Shown here piece after piece: positions 57,185-64,000 of a stretch of DNA of 64,000 nucleotides. Source of the stretch: a virus. Position 1 is the stretch's first letter; every line of letters starts with the position of its first letter. The stretch spans positions 1 through 64,000 of the IMG/VR virus record IMGVR_UViG_3300009163_000025; one strand, given 5' to 3'. The notes beneath the pieces are model-generated. The model saw only the letters and a list, made by a program, of their open reading frames with translations. It was not told the DNA's origin and made no database searches. Position numbers and translations under genes: made by a program.

Positions 57185-57484
57185 TTATTGAGTGCAAGTT
57201 CTTTCACGATAGATTCTTCCATCGGATTGCTGAATTTCTTTCCAATCAGTACACACTTGAGGTGACTGTTGAATTATAACGGGCTGTTGTTGTACATATA
57301 TTGGTTGCGGTTGAACATATATGGGTTGTTGTCTTGCAATTTCATATCCAATGACACCGCCGATGATTGTAGGTCCAATCCAACTGTATGGTCTAATTCC
57401 ATAGCCGTGATGACGGCCGTGATGATGTTGTGCAAATGCTGAAGCAGACACCATCAACAAAAATATAGTTAATAGTTTTTTCAT
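57185..57484 (-). CDS. Secreted His/Gln-rich protein (99 aa)
   Basis: Start MKKLLTIFLLMVSASAFA (57484) is a signal peptide. The mature protein has HHHGRHHGYG, a small Gly-rich hydrophobic segment and PIYVQPQPIYVQQQ repeats. Two Cys at the end. Possibly metal binding; function unknown. Confidence 0.65.
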   Translation of the reverse strand: MKKLLTIFLLMVSASAFAQHHHGRHHGYGIRPYSWIGPTIIGGVIGYEIARQQPIYVQPQPIYVQQQPVIIQQSPQVCTDWKEIQQSDGRIYRERTCTQ

Positions 57485-57485
57485 G

Positions 57486-57956
57486 TTATTCACACCAAGA
57501 AGTTTTTGCTTCGCCGTAGTATTCACGGGCTAGCCCGTTTGCAATCAATGCTTGGCGTAAACTTTTTCCGTCTAAGATAACATCACCAAGAAGACGGCCA
57601 CCATACTTGTCCCAATCCATTACAATGACTTGGCGTTTCTTTGCAGAAGTAACTGCTTTTTTTGTGAATTCAGTAGCCTTTTGTCCCATCACATCTTCTT
57701 TTGGGCATTGCGCTCTGAATCCTTTTTCTGGTGTGTCAACACCAAAGACACGGATGCTCAATTCTTTTTTGAGTGGGTCTGGAAGCCAAGGCGCTTCAAC
57801 CGCAACAGTATCCCCGTCAATCACTCTAGTGATCACAGCGTCATACAAAACTCCTGGTTTTTGTTTTCCTGTTTGTGCGTGTGCATTCAATGCAGAAAAT
57901 GTAAATCCTGCAACAATCAATGCAAGAGCAAAAAATACATATGTTAATTGTTTCAT
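57486..57956 (-). CDS. Secreted thermonuclease-like nuclease (SNc)
   Basis: 156 aa. Signal peptide ending AHAQ (28). VIDGDTVAVEAPW, RVFGVDTPEKG (Arg and Asp), KYGGRLLGDVIL and ARE at the end are staphylococcal-nuclease motifs. It would degrade nucleic acids in the periplasm or outside. Between NrdB and a secreted protein. Confidence 0.85.
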   Translation of the reverse strand: MKQLTYVFFALALIVAGFTFSALNAHAQTGKQKPGVLYDAVITRVIDGDTVAVEAPWLPDPLKKELSIRVFGVDTPEKGFRAQCPKEDVMGQKATEFTKKAVTSAKKRQVIVMDWDKYGGRLLGDVILDGKSLRQALIANGLAREYYGEAKTSWCE

Positions 57957-58945
57957 GCCGCTTTACCCCATACGTCTGCCCAATCACCTTTTGTAGCACC
58001 CTTTGCATAATCGGTTGCTCTGTTCTCAAAGAAATTAGTATGCGTTGGCGCATTAATCATTTCTTCAACCCAAGGTAATGGATTTCTTTTAACTTTAAAA
58101 ATGCCTTTTAGTCCAAGACTGATAAGGCGCCTGTCTGCAATATAACGAATGTACTTCTTAACTTCTTCTGAGGTGAGTCCTTCCATCTCATTGATGCCGA
58201 ATGCCAAGTCAATAAACTTATCTTCAAGTTCAACCATTCTTTCTGCAATAGTATATATCTTTGATTTAAGTTCATCATTCCAAATTTCAGGGTTTTCTTC
58301 TATGTATGTACGAAATAGTTTAATCATACCTTCGCAATGTTGAGTTTCATCAACGATTGACCAAGTTACAATTTGCCCCATGCCTTTCATCTTACCTGTG
58401 CGTGGAAAATTCAAAAGCATAATGAATGAAGAGAACAACTGCATACCTTCCGTGAATGCTGAAAATACTGCAATATGTGTAGCAGTAGATTGCAAGTCAC
58501 CATTCTTATCTGAAATGTCTAACACATAATCGTGTTTGTCTTTCATTTCTTGATATGCTAAGAATTCGTTATATGTTGTATCTGGCAGACCCAATGTTTC
58601 AATAAGGTGTGAGTATGCGGCAACGTGCAATGCTTCTCTAGCGGCAAAGCCAAGCAACATCATACGTACTTCTGGTTGCTTGAAGTATGGCAGATAGTTT
58701 TTTACATAACCACCAGCAACGTCAATGTCACCTTGAGTAAAGAATCTAAAGATGTTTGTGAGAAAATGTTTCTCTTCTGCACTAAGTTTTTTCTTCCAAT
58801 CTTTTACGTCTTCAGCCATAGGCACTTCAGTATGCAACCAATGTGATTGTTCATGCTTAAGCCAAGCATCATAAGCCCAAGGATAGTTAAATGGTTTGAA
58901 ACTATTTCTGTCTTCTAACAAACTACTATTCTTCTTTTTAACCAT
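57953..58945 (-). CDS. nrdB: Ribonucleotide reductase beta subunit
   Basis: 330 aa. REALHVAAYSHLIETLG puts a Tyr four residues after His at the radical Tyr position; TQGDIDVAGGY and IVDETQHCEGM hold metal ligands. It makes the radical for NrdA (60681-62462). Grouped with thioredoxin (58938), NrdA and ThyX for DNA precursor synthesis. Confidence 0.93.
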   Translation of the reverse strand: MVKKKNSSLLEDRNSFKPFNYPWAYDAWLKHEQSHWLHTEVPMAEDVKDWKKKLSAEEKHFLTNIFRFFTQGDIDVAGGYVKNYLPYFKQPEVRMMLLGFAAREALHVAAYSHLIETLGLPDTTYNEFLAYQEMKDKHDYVLDISDKNGDLQSTATHIAVFSAFTEGMQLFSSFIMLLNFPRTGKMKGMGQIVTWSIVDETQHCEGMIKLFRTYIEENPEIWNDELKSKIYTIAERMVELEDKFIDLAFGINEMEGLTSEEVKKYIRYIADRRLISLGLKGIFKVKRNPLPWVEEMINAPTHTNFFENRATDYAKGATKGDWADVWGKAA

Positions 58946-59183
58946 TTAAAAACTCCGTTAATTTTTCTTTTGTTTGCATACCAATAAGTCTTCCAACTTC
59001 AGTATTATTTTCGTCTAACTTGATCAGCGTTGGAACACCACGCACACCATAAAACATTGGTATGTCAGTAGATTGATCGATATCAATCACTTCAATTGGA
59101 ATATTTGTTTCGATATCAGCAAGTGTCATTGCTAATCCTTTGCATGGTTGACACCATGATGCTGTAAATCTAAGTACTTTCAT
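58938..59183 (-). CDS. Thioredoxin-like protein
   Basis: 81 aa. RFTASWCQPCKGLA gives the redox CxxC, VRGVPTLI the cis-Pro loop. Likely the reductant for ribonucleotide reductase beside it. Shorter than typical thioredoxin (about 105). Confidence 0.9.
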   Translation of the reverse strand: MKVLRFTASWCQPCKGLAMTLADIETNIPIEVIDIDQSTDIPMFYGVRGVPTLIKLDENNTEVGRLIGMQTKEKLTEFLNG

Positions 59184-59197
59184 TTTTTACCCTTAAG

Positions 59198-59917
59198 TTA
59201 TTTCCAGTATTTTGAATAATCAATATTATTCCAATACTTTTCATTATTACGATTCCAAAAATTCTTAATAAGATACCAAGTCATACCTGTATATCCCATT
59301 ATTTCAAATCTTCTACTATCTTGACCAAAATGATGATTCATTAATTTAAATTTTTTCGGATCATATTTTTTCGATAGAAAAAAATCTTCGCTTACTTTAT
59401 ACTTCTCAGAAAATCCATCAAATTCTCTAAATTTATCTGTTCTAGTTAACATGAAAGCACCAACAGCAAAAGGAACTTTATATTTCATAATACTGTTGAT
59501 TGTGTTAAACAATGTAAATCCAATTTGTGTTCTAACATTTCCATCATAGCATTTAATTTTTAATCCTATAAGATCCAAATTTTTTGATTCAATTGTATTG
59601 ACAGCATCTCGTATTGCATTATTCTTAAAGAAACGAACATCCGCATCGAGAAATAGTATATATGGTGTCGTAACTAACTTGGCACCACTATTCTTAGCAA
59701 ATGAAACTGTACCACCGTCAATAATTTCAACGTTCAACTCACCTTTCATCATTTGAATAACCCATCGTGTATTGTCCGTGGAACAATCGGCAATAATGAT
59801 TCTTGTATTTCCAATTTCTTGTAGACGCAAAGATTCTAATAAATGATGAATATAATTTTCTTCATTTTTACAAGGAACAACTATTGTAATTTTTTCTTCT
59901 ACGATACTTCTTGACAT
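59198..59917 (-). CDS. Glycosyltransferase family 2
   Basis: 239 aa from the ATG at 59917. KITIVVPCKNEENYI start, NSGAKLVTTPYILFLDADVRFF with the DxD metal motif, and EDFFLSKKY near the base region. Overlaps the LpxH-like gene by 19 nt, which suggests a joint envelope-sugar role. Acceptor unknown. Confidence 0.85.
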   Translation of the reverse strand: MSRSIVEEKITIVVPCKNEENYIHHLLESLRLQEIGNTRIIIADCSTDNTRWVIQMMKGELNVEIIDGGTVSFAKNSGAKLVTTPYILFLDADVRFFKNNAIRDAVNTIESKNLDLIGLKIKCYDGNVRTQIGFTLFNTINSIMKYKVPFAVGAFMLTRTDKFREFDGFSEKYKVSEDFFLSKKYDPKKFKLMNHHFGQDSRRFEIMGYTGMTWYLIKNFWNRNNEKYWNNIDYSKYWK

Positions 59918-60678
59918 TTTGTTTGATCTTCTACAGTTACTATTTTTTCCCAATGAATAATTTCCCACGTACCATTCATGTTTTCAACCAATGCTGTACA
60001 AGATTCTACCCAATCACCATCATTCATATAAATGATTCCGTCTATTTCTTTTATTTCTGCATGATGTATATGTCCACATATAACACCATCATAACCACGC
60101 TTCTTACAGTAGCCCGCTAAATTCTTTTCGAACTGAAATATAAAATCTACTGCTTTTTTGACTTTGTGCTTAAGGAATTTACTAAGACTAAAGTACCCAA
60201 AACCAAAACGATGACGTATCCAATTGAACTTACTATTGAGCGATAAAATGAAATCATATGCTTTATCTCCTAAAAATGCTAGCCACGGTGCTAATCTTGT
60301 TATACCATCAAACAAGTCACCGTGAGTAACAAGATAATGTTTACCATCAATACCAATGTGTTCTATTTGATTGTGTATTTCTACTAAACCAAAACTAAAA
60401 CCATATGGTATCATCGGTCTTAGAAATTCATCATGGTTGCCCGCAATGTAAAGAACTCTAGTACCACGTTTAGCATGACCTAATACTCTACGAACAACAT
60501 TCGTATGACTTTGTTTCCATCGCCATTTGTTCTGTTGAATTCGCCACGCATCTATTATATCACCGACAAGATAAAGTGTATCACACTTATTATGTTTCAA
60601 AAAATTATTTAAAAAATCCGCTTTACAGTCATTCGTACCCAAATGCACATCACTAATGAATATGCTTTTGTATTTCAT
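59899..60678 (-). CDS. LpxH-like UDP-2,3-diacylglucosamine hydrolase
   Basis: 259 aa. SDVHLGTN, VGDIIDAWR, GNHDEFLRP, HGDLFDGI and GHIHHAEI are the phosphoesterase motifs with LpxH-type spacing. LpxH makes lipid X for lipid A. In a phage it could change host LPS or serve another nucleotide-lipid reaction. Lies between NrdA and a GT2 gene. Confidence 0.75.
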   Translation of the reverse strand: MKYKSIFISDVHLGTNDCKADFLNNFLKHNKCDTLYLVGDIIDAWRIQQNKWRWKQSHTNVVRRVLGHAKRGTRVLYIAGNHDEFLRPMIPYGFSFGLVEIHNQIEHIGIDGKHYLVTHGDLFDGITRLAPWLAFLGDKAYDFILSLNSKFNWIRHRFGFGYFSLSKFLKHKVKKAVDFIFQFEKNLAGYCKKRGYDGVICGHIHHAEIKEIDGIIYMNDGDWVESCTALVENMNGTWEIIHWEKIVTVEDQTKCQEVS

Positions 60679-60680
60679 TT

Positions 60681-62462
60681 TTAACCTTCACATGCAAGAC
60701 ACGCATCGCCATCAATAAGTGCTTTCATATCTAATTCTTTAATTACTTCACGTTCAATGCGTTTTGATACTTTGTCTGCTTTACCAATCTTTTCTGAACG
60801 GCAATAGTACAATGTCTTCAAGCCTTGTTTCCACGCTTGAAAGTGTACTGCATGTAAATATTTAATGTTTACATCAGGACGAAAAAACAAATTCAATGAT
60901 TGTGCTTGGTCAATATACTCTTGTCTATCTGCGGCATGATTGACTAACCAACGTTGGTCAATCTCCATAGATGTTTTGAATACATCTTTCTGCCAATCAT
61001 CTAAAATATCTAAGTGCTGTACGCTACCATCATTTGCGATAATACTAGACCAGACTGTTTGATATTCATCATCTGATTTTACTACACTCTTGATGATTCT
61101 GTCAAGCCACTTGTTCTTGGCTAATGATGACCCCGATAAAGTGTCCTGACGATAAGCATTAGCACGATAAGGTTCGATACTAGGGCTAGTATTTCCCATG
61201 ATGATAGACGAAGAAGCATTTGGAGCAACAGCCATAAGATGACTGAAACGTTGACCAGTGCCAACAGCATCAAGAGCCTCGCCTCGCTCTTTACCCAATT
61301 TAAGATTCGCATCATTGAGTTGTTCCCTTATGTGTTTGAAGATTTGTTTGTTTCTTCCGACTGCAAGTGCGGATTCGAACGGCACGTTATTTCGTTGTAG
61401 ATAAGCATGAAACCCAAGAGCGCCGATGCCAATACTGCGCTCACGTATGGCAGAGAACCTTGCACGTTCAACGGCGGCAGGAGCATTATCGATAAAATAC
61501 TGAAGAACATTATCAAGCATTTCTGCAATATCAGCAAGGAATAGAGGATCATTTTTCCACTCATCATAGTACTCCAAGTTAACTGAAGACAAACAACATA
61601 CTGCTGTTCTATCTTTATCTGTAGGCAAAATAATTTCAGAACAAAGATTACTTTGCTTAATACTTAGTCCCAAGTCTTTTTGAAACTGTGGCATAGCACG
61701 ATTGCTTGCGTCAATGAAGTGTAGATATGGTTCACCAGTCTGCATACGAATGTCAAGTATACGTTGCCACAAATCTTTAGCAGAAACAACTTCACGCAAT
61801 TCATTACTGTGTGGGTCTCTTAATTCCCAAGAATCATCTGCGTCTTTATCTTGCATACAATTCTCAACGATTTGCATGAATGAATCTGGAATGTTGATGC
61901 CGTGATGCAAGTTCAATGTACGTAAATTGGGATCGCCCGTAGGCTTTCTCATTTCAAGAAATAGAAGAATGTCTGGATGAGAAATATCAAGATAAGTAGC
62001 ATAGGAACCACGGCGAGTCCTACCTTGTCTATAAGCGAGAGATGATGCGTCATATGTGCGAAGGTGCGGCATGACTCCAACCGATTTATCATCCGAACTG
62101 CGAATGCCGACACCGATGCCGACACCACCACCCAACATCGATAACCAATTGACTTCAGCGAGGCAATTGACAAGCCCTTCTGCACTATCGTGTAGATATG
62201 GAAGAAAACATGAAATAGGGAGCCCACGACTACTGCGACCAAAAGAAAGAATGGGAGTAGAATAAGACAACCAATGCCTACTGCTGTATTCGTATAATCG
62301 CTGTGCGTGTTCTGGATTGGAACCAAACGCTTTTGATACATGTGCAAATCTTTCTTGTGGAGAAGTTTCATCTTCTCTCATATAACTTTCTTTTAATCGT
62401 TTAATTCCTAATTCATCAAACAATGAATCTCTACTATAATCGATTACGATTTCTTTTGTCAT
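60681..62462 (-). CDS. nrdA: Ribonucleotide reductase alpha subunit
   Basis: 593 aa, shorter than E. coli NrdA (761): the N-terminal ATP-cone appears absent. Active-site Cys are in LPISCFLP, QSNLCSEI (thiyl Cys with Glu) and TAVCCLSSVNL; the C-terminal CLACEG pair takes thioredoxin electrons. Catalyses NDP to dNDP. Without the cone, dATP feedback is probably lost. Confidence 0.94.
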   Translation of the reverse strand: MTKEIVIDYSRDSLFDELGIKRLKESYMREDETSPQERFAHVSKAFGSNPEHAQRLYEYSSRHWLSYSTPILSFGRSSRGLPISCFLPYLHDSAEGLVNCLAEVNWLSMLGGGVGIGVGIRSSDDKSVGVMPHLRTYDASSLAYRQGRTRRGSYATYLDISHPDILLFLEMRKPTGDPNLRTLNLHHGINIPDSFMQIVENCMQDKDADDSWELRDPHSNELREVVSAKDLWQRILDIRMQTGEPYLHFIDASNRAMPQFQKDLGLSIKQSNLCSEIILPTDKDRTAVCCLSSVNLEYYDEWKNDPLFLADIAEMLDNVLQYFIDNAPAAVERARFSAIRERSIGIGALGFHAYLQRNNVPFESALAVGRNKQIFKHIREQLNDANLKLGKERGEALDAVGTGQRFSHLMAVAPNASSSIIMGNTSPSIEPYRANAYRQDTLSGSSLAKNKWLDRIIKSVVKSDDEYQTVWSSIIANDGSVQHLDILDDWQKDVFKTSMEIDQRWLVNHAADRQEYIDQAQSLNLFFRPDVNIKYLHAVHFQAWKQGLKTLYYCRSEKIGKADKVSKRIEREVIKELDMKALIDGDACLACEG

Positions 62463-63170
62463 TCAATTTCCTTCTCTTATACTTTTAATTATTGGAAATA
62501 CATTTGCAATTACTTCTGCACATGCTCTTGCAATCTCTGCGTGTTCTTTTTGTGTTCCATTACCATCTCTCAAATCAATGTAGTGAATCCATGATCTAAG
62601 TGTACCATTCACATACAATCTTGATACAGTAAGTCCTTCTGGCAATACTGCTCTTGCTTGTTCTTTTGCAATACCATTCTTAATCGCCCACTCATATTCT
62701 TTTTTAACTGCGTATAGCACTCGCTTTTGAGAACGTTCCCAGTCATATGCTAATAGTCTTTGCTTTTCATCAGACATATCAAGTTCTACAGAATTCTGAC
62801 GATTCTTTGTATCCTGCATTCTCGCTTCACGCAAAACAAATGCGTTATCTAACTCTGCTGTTGGATCTGCGTATCGTTGACTAAATTCTTGAAACGAAAA
62901 ACTTCTATGTCTCAAGAGTTGTCTTGCAATGTCTCTTGTTGTCTCAACTTCAATACATGCGGAGACCATTTCCAGTGGACTCCAATGCTTGTGTTTGATG
63001 AGGTATTTGATGAGTCTTTCTGAAGTTTCAGAATTGACTTGATTGGAGGGATTAGAGACTCTTGCACAATATGCAACGAGGTCTTGTAAGTTTGGTAGTT
63101 CGAATTCAAATTCATCTTGTTTACTCGGATCGATTGCTTGTTGTGAATAACTTATTAATTTTACGCTCAT
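62463..63170 (-). CDS. thyX: Flavin-dependent thymidylate synthase ThyX
   Basis: 235 aa from the ATG at 63170 (ATGA overlap with the primase). RHRSFSFQEFSQRY is the ThyX motif RHRxxSxxExSxRY; RSWIHYIDLR and LPEGLTVSRLYVNGTLR complete it. Makes dTMP using FAD/NADPH. Confidence 0.96.
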   Translation of the reverse strand: MSVKLISYSQQAIDPSKQDEFEFELPNLQDLVAYCARVSNPSNQVNSETSERLIKYLIKHKHWSPLEMVSACIEVETTRDIARQLLRHRSFSFQEFSQRYADPTAELDNAFVLREARMQDTKNRQNSVELDMSDEKQRLLAYDWERSQKRVLYAVKKEYEWAIKNGIAKEQARAVLPEGLTVSRLYVNGTLRSWIHYIDLRDGNGTQKEHAEIARACAEVIANVFPIIKSIREGN

Positions 63171-64000
63171 CTTAACTTCCATATGTTGAATTCGAGTAAT
63201 GCTTTGGGACCAGAAAAAGTATTTTTATTTATTGTCTCAATGATTTCATCTTGAGTTTTATCTGCAAGAATCATCTCATTAATATCTTTTTCTTTGTATG
63301 ATTTAGGCCAAATACAGACGCTTGCGCCTGCATCAATTGCATCTCCAATTTCTTTTACGATTTCTTTATTTCTAGGTTCATTGTCATAGATAAGAACTAA
63401 CTTATCTTTAGGCAAATGATTTAATGCATACTTTAAATTAGAGTTTCCAACTGCGACTGCATTTGGAAGAAACAAACTATCAATAGGTCCTTCAGTAACA
63501 AAAATAGTCTGTGATCTATCTATCCCATTCATATTGTAAATCATAGGCAAATCATCTTTTATTTTCACTACAAGATATCTTTGTTTCTCACCACGCAATG
63601 CACGGCACGAAAGTCCAACTAGTTCGTTTTCACTATCATAAAAAGGCAATACAAGTCTAGGCTCATTCGTTACAATTTTATCATCATAGTTTGGTGAAAA
63701 TAACTTTAACTTTTGAACATCTTCAACATAGTATAAAGTCTTTAATTTATCATTTGGGATTTTTCTAGAACGTGCGTAAACAAGGGATTCATGATTCTCA
63801 TTAAATTTAATTATCGCAGTCAATACGCCTTTGAAGTTATCAGACTTATTACTACCGAATACGACAGGCTTAAAAATGAATCCGTGTTCTTTGTGTGCTT
63901 TGCGACCCGTGTCACCTTCTTTGTATCGTTCTAAACAATACTCTTTATATAAGTTGGGATCAATGGCTTTGATAAGATTTCCGAGTGACATACTAGCCGA
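63167..64000 (-). CDS. 61: DNA primase, T4 gp61-like (5' partial)
   Basis: The frame stays open past the Met at 63991 to the window edge (Ser-Ala-Ser upstream), so the N-terminal zinc domain is probably outside. The TOPRIM-type core has IFVTEGPIDSLFLPNAVAVG and LVLIYDNEPRNKEIVKEI. Works with gp41 helicase to prime the lagging strand. Confidence 0.85.
   Translation of the reverse strand, partial: SASMSLGNLIKAIDPNLYKEYCLERYKEGDTGRKAHKEHGFIFKPVVFGSNKSDNFKGVLTAIIKFNENHESLVYARSRKIPNDKLKTLYYVEDVQKLKLFSPNYDDKIVTNEPRLVLPFYDSENELVGLSCRALRGEKQRYLVVKIKDDLPMIYNMNGIDRSQTIFVTEGPIDSLFLPNAVAVGNSNLKYALNHLPKDKLVLIYDNEPRNKEIVKEIGDAIDAGASVCIWPKSYKEKDINEMILADKTQDEIIETINKNTFSGPKALLEFNIWKLR

Noticed and set aside
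37186-64000. CRISPR array
   Set aside because: No spaced direct repeats found; recurrent motifs are promoters and their upstream elements.
1-64000. Insertion sequences, integrase or attachment sites
   Set aside because: No transposase, integrase or flanking repeats seen; T4-like gene content suggests a virulent phage.

Overview
The window is part of the genome of a large, AT-rich, T4-like myovirus (virulent Caudoviricetes). The T4 core genes present are a gp26-like baseplate hub subunit, gp51-like hub factor, the 33-59-32 block, RNase H, gp61-like primase, NrdA/NrdB and a RuvC-like resolvase. TATAAATA late-promoter boxes are also present. Both ends cut a gene: the gp26-like gene at base 1 and the primase at base 64000. 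The host is probably a Gram-negative freshwater or marine betaproteobacterium. This is an inference from the permuted tmRNA with tag ANDSRFALAA, a BPSL0761-like protein, 'YDPG'-type periplasmic proteins, and LpxH-like and lipoprotein genes.

Layout. 1-5387 (+): virion and lysis genes (hub proteins, 3-TM holin, 1452-aa GH24-domain virion protein). 5443-8023 (-): gp32, gp59, gp33 and a SleB-type hydrolase with a strong internal early promoter. 8101-15856 (-): nucleotide-sugar and glycosyltransferase cassette (Gmd, GDP-mannose epimerase-like, nucleotidyltransferase-cupin fusion, C-methyltransferase, three glycosyltransferase-like proteins). 15888-16216 (-): a circularly permuted tmRNA. 16217-29543 (-): RecB-like exonuclease, PhoH, HAD phosphatase, many tiny overlapping early genes, a GP88 protein, phosphoesterase, an exported lipoprotein trio and a YkuK-type RNase H-fold protein. 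29604-36890 (-): 24 tRNA genes covering all 20 amino acids, interleaved with a flavin halogenase-like gene, three Fe(II)/2OG-oxygenase-like genes, a D-Ala-D-Ala peptidase, a phosphoesterase, a GNAT-like protein and two gene-free structured-RNA candidates. 37073-45737 (-): small early genes, MazG-like, RNase H, GIY-YIG-like. 45896-49192 (+): a seven-gene membrane/coiled-coil cassette facing the other way. 49201-64000 (-): GH19 endolysin under a late promoter, a second flavin halogenase, ClpP-like protease, RuvC-like resolvase, NrdB, thioredoxin, GT2, LpxH-like, NrdA, ThyX and primase.

How it fits together. Nucleotide metabolism (NrdA/B, thioredoxin, ThyX, MazG-like, HAD) feeds replication (gp61, gp59, gp32, RNase H, RuvC-like). 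The complete tRNA set and the tmRNA suggest the phage supports translation late in infection. Early genes lie behind about twenty TTGAC(A/T)-16/17-TATAAT promoters on the minus strand, several with a shared upstream CAACA/TGTTG element. Two boxes matching the T4 late promoter drive the endolysin and the GNAT-like gene. The most unusual contents are the two halogenase-like proteins with the 2OG/DUF6445-type oxygenases, the permuted tmRNA, and the structured RNAs inside the tRNA array. Coordinates of small genes were set by reading start codons, ribosome binding sites and ATGA/TAATG overlaps by eye. No database search was run.
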